Assembly: GCA_003554965.1 (NCBI GenBank)
Contig: PWHR01000085.1
Location: 78,340-142,339, forward strand
DNA: 64,000 nt
Source: Thermoplasmata archaeon
GTDB taxonomy: Archaea > Thermoplasmatota > Thermoplasmata > Halarchaeoplasmatales > Halarchaeoplasmataceae
Reading direction: 5' to 3'
This document shows, in pieces, positions 33,926-43,225 of the stretch. The translations under genes and the position numbers were made by a program. The notes below the pieces were generated by a model. The model saw nothing but the letters and a program-made list of their open reading frames with translations. It was not told where the DNA came from and made no database searches. How positions within the stretch are numbered: the stretch's first letter is position 1; the number at the start of each line of letters is the position of its first letter.

Positions 33926-36733
33926 TTACCCTTCCAACATTTTTTTTGCTTCCTTAAATTCAGGATATAATTCAACAGCTTTCTTTATAGATTCTTCCCA
34001 ATCCTCCATTTCCAGCCTTTTTAAGGCCAATCCTCGATTGTACCATCCGACTGCATCATCTTCATTCAATTCTACAGCTCTTTCAAAGGTTTGGAGAGCA
34101 TCTTCCACCATGTTCAGTTCCAGCTGACAGAACCCGAAATTGTTTAAGAATACAGCATCATCTGTTTTAGATTCTAGCGCTTCTTCAAATAACTTAATAG
34201 CCTCATCAAAAGCTTCCAATTTAGCTGCAAAGCAAGCTAAATTGTTAAATAGTCTTGGATTTTTTTCAAATCTATCTATCAGATCATCTAGAATTTCAAA
34301 ACCTTCACTAAAGTTCCTTTCTTTGTATTGAAACACACTGAGCAGGTCCAGAATTAGTGGTGAATCATTTTCTTCCTTAGACTCATCAAGGATTTCTATC
34401 CCATCACTCCAATCATTAACATATACCTCACATCTAGCCTTACTCAAGATGAAATCTATCAAGGATTCTTCTTCAAGTTCTTCGGCCTTCTCTAAATAAT
34501 CTATAGCCTTTTCAAAGTTCCCACTTCTTCTCAGAGTCTCTGCATTTTTTTCTAAAAAGGGAACTGTATCATGGAAACTGTTTTCCTCATCAAAAGATTC
34601 GATGAGTTTCGAACCTTCCTTATACCTCTTCTGCTGAAAATATATCTCCTCTAGATTCATGTATGAGACATCATAAGGTCTCGCATCCTTGAACATATCT
34701 TCTGCAGAATCTAGGTCACCCTGGTCGTAAAAGCAGCATCCGATTATATTGAGGGCCCTTTCTTCCTTTATTTTCGGGGCAATTTTAATGGCTTGTTCAC
34801 ACTCATCTATCCTCCACATCATCGATGCTTCTCTGATCCGTCTCCAATTTCCATATATGCTTCTTTCCTCAGAGGTCGATGCACTAATTTCCTCTTCATC
34901 TACAGTCTTTGGTTCGCTCTTTGACTTTATCTCTTTGATCTTCTTCTCTTTTTTCTGCAATTCATCCTTCAAATCTTCTATTTTTTTATCCCTCTTTTTT
35001 ACCTCCGCCTCTTTCTTTTCGAGACGGTTCTTTAGATTTTCCCTCTCCCCGACGAGCTGATCTAAATTTTCTTCCATCTCTTCGATCTCTTCTCTTAGAT
35101 CCTCTTCTTTTACAGCACTATATTCTTCATCTTTCATTTTTTTTCGAAGCTCGGCTTTCTCATCTTCTAATTTTTTGATCTTCTCGTCTTTTTCTTCCAA
35201 CTTTCTTCCCAATTTTTTCTCCCGCTCTCTTAACTCTTCGGCCCTCTCACTCTCATCTTGTATTTTCTCTTCTATCTCCTTTTCTTTCTCTTCCATCCTC
35301 TCTTTGATCAATCCTAATTCCTTAGAGAGTTCTTCTATCTCGTTCTCTTTCTCTTCTAGCTTTCTTTCCAAATCCTCCTTTTTCTTTCTCAAACCACTGA
35401 TCTCATCACTCTTATCGTCGATCTCCAATTCGAATTTTCCGTCGCCTTTAGATTTTATGTTCAACATCCCTTCTATCCCAGTTTTCTCTGCAGCGATCTC
35501 TATCTCCTCTTCTATATCTTCAGAGGTGATCCGTCTTTTTTCGTCTTCGACGACCGTGCTGGTTTCATCCTTCCCCAATCTGTCCTGAAGGATGAAGTGC
35601 AACTCCTGTGCTCCTTCATGTTCAGGATCCAATTGAAGAGACCTTTGGATACTCTCCCATGCTTCCTCTTCTTCTCCCATCTTCTCCAGATAAGCACCGT
35701 TTATATAATGATACTCAGCTTTTTTAGGATCAGATTTAACCAATTTTTCAGCCATATCTAGAGCTTGTTTTATTTTTCCTAATTTTTCGAAAACTAGGGC
35801 CTTGTTGAGCATCGCTTCTTCAAAATAGGGCTGGATGGTCAAAGCACTGTTTACACAATCCAAAGCTTCCTTGTATTCCCTTTTTTTCATATGGCATAAT
35901 CCTTTCTCGTTCCATGACTTGTAATCTTTAGGTTCTATCTCTAATATCCTATCGAAACTCATTATCGCTTCATCGTACATCTCTAAATCACGCAGTGCTC
36001 TTCCTTTACTTTTCCAAGCTTCTAGATGATCTTCATCGTAGTCCAATGCTTTGTCGTATGCTTCAACAGCCTTTTCTTTCTCTCCTTTTCGGTAGTAGAT
36101 GTGCCCAAGCCTTGTCCACGCCTCGGGATTTTCTGGATCGATCTCCAGAGAGTCGTGAAGAGCCTCTTCTGCTTCATTCAAGCTATTTTTTTCATAGTAG
36201 ATCATTCCTTTTTTATAAAAAGCCAAAGCTGGATCTTTTTCCTCAGTGATAGCCTGGTTGTAATGGTCAAGGGCTTGTTTATGGTCTCCTTCCTCAAGAT
36301 ATCTGTCCCCTTCTCGAATGAGCCAACCTCCACCATCCTCAACTTTTTCCTCCACCAATGTCAAAAGATCGAATTTTTCCAAGAGGCGGTAAAACTTTTC
36401 ACCGCCTGCAACTTCTATTTTATCCATCTTTAGAATTTTGTCAGGATATATCTCCTCCGTTGTCAAAAGTAGTCCTCGAGATTTAGGAGTGATCATCTTT
36501 TTTAGACTTTCAATTTCCACATTAACTTCGCCGCCGGACCTGGTACATTTGATGACATAATCTTCAGCTTTTTCTTTTTTTGTTATCTTCCCCTCCGCTA
36601 AGATGTCCCCGCTGATAGATTTGATATCTGATACCTCAAATCCCATGCTTTCAAGGAGTCTGATACAGATGCTCTCAAACTTATTGCGACTCATCTTTTC
36701 GAGGCTTCTTAAACACTCTTCTTTGTCTATCAA
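33926..36733 (-). CDS. Large TPR and coiled-coil protein with Mrr-like N-terminal domain
   Basis: 935 aa, no known function. Residues ~10-120 resemble a restriction-endonuclease-like (Mrr_cat) domain: FESICIRLLESMGFEV, GDILAEG and YVIKCTRSGG. The usual Q/E before the catalytic K is Ile, so activity is doubtful. Residues ~145-385 hold about seven TPRs (KQALDHYNQAI, EKAVEAYDKALDYD, KEALDCVNSALTI). Residues ~440-610 form a long charged coiled coil. Residues ~625-930 are more TPRs. It is probably a cytosolic scaffold. It converges with rps10 and is likely monocistronic. Confidence 0.78.
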   Translation of the reverse strand: MIDKEECLRSLEKMSRNKFESICIRLLESMGFEVSDIKSISGDILAEGKITKKEKAEDYVIKCTRSGGEVNVEIESLKKMITPKSRGLLLTTEEIYPDKILKMDKIEVAGGEKFYRLLEKFDLLTLVEEKVEDGGGWLIREGDRYLEEGDHKQALDHYNQAITEEKDPALAFYKKGMIYYEKNSLNEAEEALHDSLEIDPENPEAWTRLGHIYYRKGEKEKAVEAYDKALDYDEDHLEAWKSKGRALRDLEMYDEAIMSFDRILEIEPKDYKSWNEKGLCHMKKREYKEALDCVNSALTIQPYFEEAMLNKALVFEKLGKIKQALDMAEKLVKSDPKKAEYHYINGAYLEKMGEEEEAWESIQRSLQLDPEHEGAQELHFILQDRLGKDETSTVVEDEKRRITSEDIEEEIEIAAEKTGIEGMLNIKSKGDGKFELEIDDKSDEISGLRKKKEDLERKLEEKENEIEELSKELGLIKERMEEKEKEIEEKIQDESERAEELREREKKLGRKLEEKDEKIKKLEDEKAELRKKMKDEEYSAVKEEDLREEIEEMEENLDQLVGERENLKNRLEKKEAEVKKRDKKIEDLKDELQKKEKKIKEIKSKSEPKTVDEEEISASTSEERSIYGNWRRIREASMMWRIDECEQAIKIAPKIKEERALNIIGCCFYDQGDLDSAEDMFKDARPYDVSYMNLEEIYFQQKRYKEGSKLIESFDEENSFHDTVPFLEKNAETLRRSGNFEKAIDYLEKAEELEEESLIDFILSKARCEVYVNDWSDGIEILDESKEENDSPLILDLLSVFQYKERNFSEGFEILDDLIDRFEKNPRLFNNLACFAAKLEAFDEAIKLFEEALESKTDDAVFLNNFGFCQLELNMVEDALQTFERAVELNEDDAVGWYNRGLALKRLEMEDWEESIKKAVELYPEFKEAKKMLEG

Positions 36734-36785
36734 CTTGCCACCTTTCGTTATAGATTATAATTTGAGCCGTATTAATATATTATGT

Positions 36786-37700
36786 TCATTTACTCTCAAC
36801 TCGGTCGGTGACTTCGTCCCATGAGACCAACTTTTTCTGCGACCCCGAGTGCTCTAACGCGAAAGAAGCTCTAGCAGAACCGAACCTACAGCAGTCTTCT
36901 ATAGAAAAGTTTCTACACATCGCGGCGTAAAAACCAGCCCTGAATGCATCTCCTGCGCCAGTTGCTTCGACCTTTCTATCCGGTTCATAAGCCGTTATGT
37001 CTATATCTTCTTCTGGAAAGAAAAGAGTGCTTCCATCTGAACCCTTCGTTACTATCACAAAGTTCAAAGAATACTCTCTCAAGATGTCTTTTACTGTGTT
37101 GAGTTTTAAGTGATCTAAGGCTACATCTTTTTCTTTTTCATTACACATGAAGATATCACTTTTTTCCAGGATAGCTTTGAAAGTTTTAGCATCATAGACA
37201 TATTCTAATTCCTGCGCTGGGTCAAAAGCTATGAGCTTATCGTTAGTGTTCAAAAGATCGAAAAGCTTTTCATAGTAATTAGGTTTCCCTGTACCAATAT
37301 GGATTACTTCACAGTCTTTCACCGCTTCTACAGGTGGTTCGAATCTATGGGCGTGTTCCATAACACCTTGATCGACGAGTGTGAATTCCTTTCCCTCCTG
37401 ATCTGTCACGATCCAACATCTAGGTGTGCTGTATCCTTCTATTTTTTCCAATCCGGAAAGTTTCACACCCGATTCTTTTAGCGCCTGGTAATAGTCCTCT
37501 GGGAAGTCCTCACCAACAAAAGAGCAGAGAGTAACATTCACACCTAATTTGGCTGAAGCTCTTGCGATATTGGCTGCGGTTCCTCCAAATCTTCTTACCC
37601 TTTCATCGATACCGATGGATGAGTCTATATCGGGTAGGCGGCTGACGCGAATTATTATATCCAGTGCTGTGTGTCCAAATACTCCTAAATACGGCTCCAT
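36786..37700 (-). CDS. PfkB-family sugar kinase
   Basis: Ribokinase-fold kinase; the sugar or nucleoside substrate is unknown. The substrate-side motif is RRFGGTAANIARASAKLG, the anion-hole and catalytic base motif is EATGAGDAFRAGFYAA, and VTKGSDGS is the ATP-side motif. The frame opens at 37715, but a TATA-like TTTTTACTT lies ~27 nt before ATG 37700 (MEPYLGVFGH), making a leaderless start there likely. The protein is ~304 aa. Confidence 0.88.
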   Translation of the reverse strand: MEPYLGVFGHTALDIIIRVSRLPDIDSSIGIDERVRRFGGTAANIARASAKLGVNVTLCSFVGEDFPEDYYQALKESGVKLSGLEKIEGYSTPRCWIVTDQEGKEFTLVDQGVMEHAHRFEPPVEAVKDCEVIHIGTGKPNYYEKLFDLLNTNDKLIAFDPAQELEYVYDAKTFKAILEKSDIFMCNEKEKDVALDHLKLNTVKDILREYSLNFVIVTKGSDGSTLFFPEEDIDITAYEPDRKVEATGAGDAFRAGFYAAMCRNFSIEDCCRFGSARASFALEHSGSQKKLVSWDEVTDRVESK

Positions 37701-37771
37701 GCTAACCAAAAACAATAGAAAAGTAAAAAGGTTTTGAATGTGAGGATTATAAGATTGACCTCACTTGATCC

Positions 37772-38080
37772 TTATTCAAGTTCTATCTCATCTACAGTTA
37801 CTTCTTCGACTTCGGGTGCGTCTTCAGGCTCTTCTAGTTCCTCATCTTCACCTTCGTCTTCGACTTCGACGTCTCTATCGACGACTTCGCCGAAGGCGAG
37901 CGTTCGTAGAACCCTCGTGATCTCTATCTCGACTTCGTCCCCGACTTCAGTATCGGGAACAAAAACCACGAAGTTTTCTACTTTAGCCACTCCGTCTCCT
38001 TCCTTCCCAATATCTTCTATCTTTACCTTGTACGTTTCCCCTTCTTCTACAGGGGGTGAAACACCTACACCTTCGCTCAT
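37772..38080 (-). CDS. TRAM-domain protein with acidic tail
   Basis: 102 aa. Residues ~14-65 are a TRAM domain (YKVKIEDIGKEGDGVAKVEN, FVVFVPDTEVGDEVEIEIT), a small RNA-binding β-barrel. The last ~35 residues are almost entirely acidic (EDEGEDEELEEPEDAPEVEE). Archaeal stand-alone TRAM proteins have been described as RNA chaperones with cold-shock-like roles; that is family knowledge. The acidic tail is longer than I expect for the family. Confidence 0.88.
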   Translation of the reverse strand: MSEGVGVSPPVEEGETYKVKIEDIGKEGDGVAKVENFVVFVPDTEVGDEVEIEITRVLRTLAFGEVVDRDVEVEDEGEDEELEEPEDAPEVEEVTVDEIELE

Positions 38081-38189
38081 GAATTTACACCTCTTTTATT
38101 TGCTCTATATATACACACCACGTTGTATGATGTGCATGGTGGATGAAAGAAATCAGGGTTATTTATCTTTTGTCCCCATAAGCCAAAAC

Positions 38190-39449
38190 TCAGATATATT
38201 CGAGTACTTCTTCTGGTCTTTTCAAAATCTGTATGTCTGATCTTCTCTTTTTCTCTTCTATGATCTCATCATATAATTTTGTTCCCTTGCCTTCTTCTGT
38301 ATAATCTCTGTTCTCTATATTTTTCCTTTCGATTAATATCAGTTTTTGATCTTTTATTCCCTGCTTTATCGCTTCTAGATTTTTGATGTTGCCTTCACCT
38401 ATAGGAAAATCGGTCAAAACGATCACATCCGCTTCTTTTATCATCTTTAGGTTCTTCTCGAAAGATTCTTCGCTAATGGGAGAGAACGGGGCCTCAGTAA
38501 CACATCTTATATCAAAGTTTTTAGCTTTTTCAAGATCCGAATCCATCACGTTGAGGACTCCGGCAGTCACCTCATAACCATCTTCAATAAGTCTTTTGAA
38601 CAAAGAACTCGATGATCCTCCACCGCAAACCACATGGACTTTCTTTTCTTTCATCTCCTCGTTCACTCGTTCGTCTAATGTTGTTACATACAAATTACCA
38701 TCAACCGGATGACGATGTATCTCTGCATCTATCCCATACACCGCTTTGATATTCGAACGAGTTAAAACTTTTTCAGGCGCACCAAAACTGTGATCCATCC
38801 CATCATCCATTATAAGGATCTTTTCACAGTATCGAGCCGCTAAATTCAAATTGTGATGAACCGAGATGACACTCAATCCTCTATTCTCGTTCAACTTTTT
38901 CACAGTATCCATTATATCCTTTTTGTGACCTATATCTAAGTGAGAAGTTGCCTCATCAAGTAATAATAGATCTGGATTTTGAGTCAACGCTCTCGCCACT
39001 ATGACCCTTTGTATCTCTCCGCCTGAGAGCTCGTTTATCCTTTTATCTTTAAATTTGAGCGTACTAGTCATTTTCATGCATCTTTTCGCTATTTTTTTAT
39101 CCTTTTTATCGTAATTTTCGAACCTTGAAAGATATGGATTCCTCCCCATCAAGACGACCTCTCCCACGCTATAAGGAAAACTTATGTAAGTGTCCTGGGG
39201 CACGACAGCTATTGACCTAGCTATCTGCTCCCTTGAAAGTGTCGTGATATGTTCTTCTTTCAATCTCATATCGCCACTCCAAAATTTTAGAACATTCGTT
39301 ATAGCTCTCAACAGCGTGCTCTTTCCTGAACCGTTGGGACCCACCACCCCTATGAATTCCCCCTCATCCATCGAAAAATCTAAACCTTTAAGAACTGATT
39401 CCGCACGGGTGTAACCCGCTCTAAGCCTATCTATCTCCAACATCACCAT
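38190..39449 (-). CDS. btuD: Corrinoid/Fe-siderophore ABC transporter ATPase with extra C-terminal domain
   Basis: ATPase of a BtuCDF-type importer. Walker A GVVGPNGSGKSTLLR, Q-loop VVPQDTYISF, signature INELSGGEIQRVIVAR, Walker B LLLLDEATSHLDI, and switch His in SVHHNLN are complete within residues 1-260. Residues ~265-419 form an additional domain starting KVHVVCGGGSSSSLFKRLI, with Rossmann-like features. I recall similar tails on some archaeal corrinoid-type ATPases; its function is not known to me. The start ATG 39449 overlaps the btuC end by seven bases. Confidence 0.88.
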   Translation of the reverse strand: MVMLEIDRLRAGYTRAESVLKGLDFSMDEGEFIGVVGPNGSGKSTLLRAITNVLKFWSGDMRLKEEHITTLSREQIARSIAVVPQDTYISFPYSVGEVVLMGRNPYLSRFENYDKKDKKIAKRCMKMTSTLKFKDKRINELSGGEIQRVIVARALTQNPDLLLLDEATSHLDIGHKKDIMDTVKKLNENRGLSVISVHHNLNLAARYCEKILIMDDGMDHSFGAPEKVLTRSNIKAVYGIDAEIHRHPVDGNLYVTTLDERVNEEMKEKKVHVVCGGGSSSSLFKRLIEDGYEVTAGVLNVMDSDLEKAKNFDIRCVTEAPFSPISEESFEKNLKMIKEADVIVLTDFPIGEGNIKNLEAIKQGIKDQKLILIERKNIENRDYTEEGKGTKLYDEIIEEKKRRSDIQILKRPEEVLEYI

Positions 39450-40468
39450 CCTGTTTCCCCCCTATGCTTTATCAAAAGATAGATGAAGAAAGGAGCTCCG
39501 AAAAGGCCGGTTATTACTCCCACCCATATCTCACCGCTCATCCTAGCTATAGTGTCACAAACGATCAAGAAGCTTCCTCCCAAAAGAGCAGAGATAGGTA
39601 TGAGCTTTCTGTGATCAGGACCGACTAGCAGTCTAGCGGCGTGCGGGATGATCAGTCCTACGAATCCTATGACTCCCGTGAAAGAGATAACTACCGCCGC
39701 TAAAAGACTAGCAGCGATTAGCTGGATAACTTTGGTCTTCTCTACCTCTATACCTAATTGTTTTGCAGAGGTCTCTCCGGTCTGCATGACGTTGAGGTCC
39801 CGTGCATAAGCATACACTGCTACTGAGCCGATCAAAGCAACTGGCAAGGTTATCCATACATCGTTCCAGACCGTACCGCTCAAAGATCCGTAAGTCCAGG
39901 CAACTATGCCCAACATGTCCTCAGGTTCACTCAAGAATAATATCAAACTGGTCAAAGCTGTCATGAAGAAGTTCATCGCTAGACCGGCGAGGAGTAAAGT
40001 GGTGATATCCGTGTGTCCTCTGACCCTACCGAGGAAAAAGACAGTGAAAGTAGTCCCCATCGCGAAGATGAAAGCCAATAAAGGCAAGAGAGGCCACCAC
40101 ACTCCAAAAAATATGCCGACAGCGGTTCCGAAGACACCTCCTGCTGACACTCCAAGGATGAAAGGAGAAGCCATCGGATTCTTGAAGACGCCCTGCATGG
40201 AGGCTCCTGACACGGAGAGAGCTATGCCGGCGATAATTCCTAAAACGATCCTAGGGAGCCTGACATCGAGGATGATTGTGGAGTGAGCTCCAGGATGTGA
40301 GGGAAAATGGTCACCCAAAAGTGGGATCCTAGAAAGTAGAATTTCCATTATCTTTCTTAATGGTATACTTACAGATCCTAAAGATAGAGCTATGATCGCA
40401 GTCGCTACAGTCAATAAAGCAAAAGCGGTTAGGGAAGTTTTATAGTGCTTTTTTAATGGATGAGTCAT
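39443..40468 (-). CDS. btuC: Corrinoid/Fe-siderophore ABC transporter permease
   Basis: FecCD/BtuC-type permease, 341 aa, about ten membrane helices. Landmarks: LDVRLPRIVLGIIAGIALSVSG, quoted in core as RLPRIVLGIIAGIALS; GVSAGGVFGTA; the coupling region LGIEVEKTKVI; and VIGFVGLIIPHAARLLVGPDHR (core GFVGLIIPHAARLL). It lies between the binding protein and the ATPase in one operon. Confidence 0.92.
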   Translation of the reverse strand: MTHPLKKHYKTSLTAFALLTVATAIIALSLGSVSIPLRKIMEILLSRIPLLGDHFPSHPGAHSTIILDVRLPRIVLGIIAGIALSVSGASMQGVFKNPMASPFILGVSAGGVFGTAVGIFFGVWWPLLPLLAFIFAMGTTFTVFFLGRVRGHTDITTLLLAGLAMNFFMTALTSLILFLSEPEDMLGIVAWTYGSLSGTVWNDVWITLPVALIGSVAVYAYARDLNVMQTGETSAKQLGIEVEKTKVIQLIAASLLAAVVISFTGVIGFVGLIIPHAARLLVGPDHRKLIPISALLGGSFLIVCDTIARMSGEIWVGVITGLFGAPFFIYLLIKHRGETGW

Positions 40469-40510
40469 CGCTTCACCAAGTAACTACTCTTCAACAGATT
40501 CTTATTCTTA

Positions 40511-41461
40511 CTACTCAACTCCTTCCAATATATTTACCAAATCTTCCTGGATATCGACGATCCGGGGCCCAGGGCGGGAAATCATATCTCCGTCTACGTA
40601 GTAGATATCATCGTTTTCAACGGCGGGAATATCTCCCCAAGAATCTTTTTCGGTGAGTTCTTCCACTTCAATTTGTAGATATTCCGGTGCTATGATGACT
40701 TCTGGTTCTCTATCGATTATCTCTTCTTCTCCGACGTTCGACCAGCCTTGTTTATCGGAAAAGATGTTGTTCGCTCCCGCGTTCGTTAGAAGTGTATCCT
40801 GGAAGGTATCATTGCCAGGTGTGTTTATCTCATTCCCTGCGTCTGAGATGTAGAACGTATCGACTCTTTCTTCCTCAGTAAGATCCTTTGTTTCATTAGT
40901 TATCTCCACCATCTCCTCTTCGAGTTCATCCGCTTTTTCTTCAGCCTTTTCGGGTATACCGCACAAATTTCCTAACAACTGCATGTCCGAGTAAACGTCG
41001 TCCAAACTCTCTCCGCTTGTGACGAAAGCCTTCTCTCCGTAATCTTCTAGTTCTCCTCTCAGGTGGCTCACAGCTTGATTGATAACCACAACGTCGGGTT
41101 CCAGCTCTATGATCTTTTCATAGTCCACATTAAAAGAGTCACCTACCGAAGGCAGATCCTGGGCTTCCGCCGGATAATTACTGTAGTCGTCAACACCGAC
41201 GATCCTGTCTTGCTCGTCTTCTTCGAGAAGATGGAAAAGGAGTTCCGTGTTCGAAGCCATGAATGAAACTATCCTTTCCGGCGGTTCTTCTAGTTGCACT
41301 TCTTTCCCTGTGGCGTCTTCAACAACGATCTCTCCATTTTCTTCATCCTCACCATCGGTATCGATGGTTATTCTTCCAGTCAGAGCGCCTATAACCAACG
41401 CCGAAATCAAAACAACCACTACCAGTATACCTAAAGTCATGAACATTTTTCGATCTTTCAT
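40511..41461 (-). CDS. btuF: Corrinoid/Fe-siderophore ABC transporter binding protein
   Basis: Membrane-tethered substrate-binding protein. An N-terminal hydrophobic segment (MTLGILVVVVLISALVIGAL) lacks a lipobox Cys, so it acts as a membrane anchor. The periplasmic-binding-protein fold follows with PPERIVSFMASNTELLF, ELEPDVVVINQ and EPEVIIAPEYLQ. At 316 aa it is normal. It starts the transporter part of the operon, 61 nt after cobA. The substrate (corrinoid) is inferred from the cobA neighbour. Confidence 0.87.
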   Translation of the reverse strand: MKDRKMFMTLGILVVVVLISALVIGALTGRITIDTDGEDEENGEIVVEDATGKEVQLEEPPERIVSFMASNTELLFHLLEEDEQDRIVGVDDYSNYPAEAQDLPSVGDSFNVDYEKIIELEPDVVVINQAVSHLRGELEDYGEKAFVTSGESLDDVYSDMQLLGNLCGIPEKAEEKADELEEEMVEITNETKDLTEEERVDTFYISDAGNEINTPGNDTFQDTLLTNAGANNIFSDKQGWSNVGEEEIIDREPEVIIAPEYLQIEVEELTEKDSWGDIPAVENDDIYYVDGDMISRPGPRIVDIQEDLVNILEGVE

Positions 41462-41522
41462 ATTTTTCCTCCATTTTTCTTTAGAAAAGTAAACAAAACT
41501 TTAACAATAAAAATTTTTTGTA

Positions 41523-42056
41523 TCACTTTTCGATGCCTATCCTAGCCTTGATACCATCCTGATAAGGATGTTTGATCTCCTTCATCTCGGTCACAAGATC
41601 TGCTTTACCGATGAGTTCTTCAGGGGCTTTTCTTCCGGTCATCACCAGTTCAACCGTATCAGGCTTCACTTCCAGTAGCTCGAGTATCATATCCAAAGAT
41701 AAAAGATCGAAATGATGAGCGACGCATATCTCATCTGCTATGATGACATCGTATTCCCCTGACGTTAGATTCTTTTCGATCTCTTGAAGACCTTTTTTCG
41801 CCGCCTTCAACTCCTCTTCGAAAGGTTCATCTCTCGTGTGTAAACTCCCTGTCCCGAACTGTTCTATGGTTATATCATCTTCCATCTTTTCCAACGCGAT
41901 ATGTTCACCGTATTCTCCTAGCTTCATGAATTGGCCTATGTAGACCTTAAAACCCCTTCCGGCAGCTCTTACAGCCAGACCGACAGCGGCAGTCGTTTTA
42001 CCTTTACCATCTCCAGTGTATATCTGCACCAATCCTCTTTCGAGTTTCTCGCTCAT
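41523..42056 (-). CDS. cobA: Cob(I)alamin adenosyltransferase, CobA/BtuR type
   Basis: Attaches the adenosyl group to corrinoids to make adenosylcobalamin. It is a P-loop protein of 177 aa with VQIYTGDGKGKTTAAVGLA, RAAGRGFKVYIGQFMK, DVIIADEICVAHHF and ELVMTGRKAPEELI, all family motifs. AAGGTGG serves as SD. It heads the cobA-btuF-btuC-btuD operon, pairing salvage transport with activation. Confidence 0.93.
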   Translation of the reverse strand: MSEKLERGLVQIYTGDGKGKTTAAVGLAVRAAGRGFKVYIGQFMKLGEYGEHIALEKMEDDITIEQFGTGSLHTRDEPFEEELKAAKKGLQEIEKNLTSGEYDVIIADEICVAHHFDLLSLDMILELLEVKPDTVELVMTGRKAPEELIGKADLVTEMKEIKHPYQDGIKARIGIEK

Positions 42057-42083
42057 CCTGATCCACCTTAAATATTGATTGAA

Positions 42084-42097
42084 ATAACTAAAGTTAT
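42084..42097. promoter_or_regulatory. 14-bp palindrome in the cobA-btuFCD promoter
   Basis: ATAACTAAAGTTAT is a perfect inverted repeat (6-bp arms, AA centre). It lies between the reverse-strand TATA-like element (CTAAATATAAC, ~42094-42103) and the predicted transcript start (~42074), where a repressor would block transcription. The role is inferred. Confidence 0.35.
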
Positions 42098-42193
42098 ATT
42101 TAGAAATATATCCGATGTATTAAGTCTTTAGGAATTTTAGGCATAATTGTCCAATCGGTAAAATCCTTATATCTATCAGTAAATTGTTTAACG

Positions 42194-43147
42194 ATGTTGG
42201 AAAGATATCACAAAATATTGAGCGGTAAGCTTCAACCCTATTATCTAAATGCGAAAGAAAGGGATAGAGGTAGAGATTTCTCAAGCCGCACTATGGATGA
42301 ACTCTGGAATGAGCTTGAAAAGGAGAGCAAACGGGGCATACCTCCACTGGAACTAAAAAGAGAATTAGCCGACAGGATCATGCGGAACTGTATCCTCTGT
42401 GAAAGAATATGTGGAGTTAACAGGGAAAGAGGGGAAGTTGGAGTCTGTAAAGTTTCGGAAACAAAGATCTCGTCCGTCTTTACACATCTCGGAGAAGAAA
42501 GGGAACTCGTTCCTTCTCAGACAGTTTTCTTCGCCGGATGTAATTTTAAATGCGCGTTCTGTCAGAACTATGAGATAAGCCAACTAAACCAGGGCAGAAA
42601 GGTCGCACCAGAAATGTTGGTAGAGAAGTTGGAAAACAGCGGTGGAAAGAACATCAACTGGGTCGGCGGTGATCCGACTCCAAACCTGCCATATATCTTG
42701 GAGGTGTTGAGCGGTCTATCTAAAGAGGTTCCTCAGATATGGAATTCCAACCTATATCTTAGTGAAGAATCAATGAAGATACTGTCCAAACTTATGGACG
42801 TCTATCTTACAGATTTCAAATATTGGGATGATCGATGTGCTAAAAGACTTTCGAAAGTCGAAGACTATAAACATGTACTGAAAAAAAATCATCTTTTGGC
42901 TGAGGAGACGGGAGACCTTATAATAAGGCATCTAGTGCTTCCTAGTCACATAGAATGCTGCACTAAACCGCTGCTGGAATGGATAGATTCTGAACTCGAT
43001 GAGCCAAGGGTCAACATAATGAGTCAGTACAGGCCTGTATGGAATGCGGATCAACATGAAGATATAGGTAGATACTTAAACGCTGAAGAGAAAAGGGAGA
43101 TAAGGAGACTGAGGGATAAATATTCTCATCTTGGAGCCGATAGATAA
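42194..43147 (+). CDS. Radical SAM protein, PflA-like (COG1313 type)
   Basis: 317 aa. The radical SAM cluster motif is CNFKCAFCQN (Cys-x3-Cys-x2-Cys). Upstream is an extra Cys set CILCERICG and GVCKV, probably binding another metal or cluster, as in the PflX-like group. GGDPTPNLPYILEVL is the SAM-binding stretch. C-terminal MSQYRPVWNAD is family-typical. The exact target is unknown; proteins of this group are often linked to glycyl-radical-like activation or the AmmeMemo system. The gene stands 137 nt from the divergent cobA operon. Confidence 0.85.
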   Translation: MLERYHKILSGKLQPYYLNAKERDRGRDFSSRTMDELWNELEKESKRGIPPLELKRELADRIMRNCILCERICGVNRERGEVGVCKVSETKISSVFTHLGEERELVPSQTVFFAGCNFKCAFCQNYEISQLNQGRKVAPEMLVEKLENSGGKNINWVGGDPTPNLPYILEVLSGLSKEVPQIWNSNLYLSEESMKILSKLMDVYLTDFKYWDDRCAKRLSKVEDYKHVLKKNHLLAEETGDLIIRHLVLPSHIECCTKPLLEWIDSELDEPRVNIMSQYRPVWNADQHEDIGRYLNAEEKREIRRLRDKYSHLGADR

Positions 43148-43156
43148 GGTGACCGA

Positions 43157-43207
43157 ATGATTAAAAAAGGAGATGTCTACTTTACTCACGCCGTGAGTGG
43201 TGCCTAG
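43157..43207 (+). CDS. Possible 16-aa leader ORF before proS
   Basis: MIKKGDVYFTHAVSGA, preceded by an AAGGTGA Shine-Dalgarno with close spacing. It contains the perfect palindrome ACTCACGCCGTGAGT (6-bp arms, GCC loop) over 43180-43196. It has no homologue I recognise. It could be a leader peptide for proS, a gene fragment, or chance. Confidence 0.25.
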   Translation: MIKKGDVYFTHAVSGA

Positions 43208-43225
43208 AAATCTCAGGTGTTATTT

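Noticed and set aside
42057..42193. Cobalamin riboswitch before the cobA operon
   Set aside because: The predicted leader is only about 18 nt, and no B12-box-like sequence is visible.
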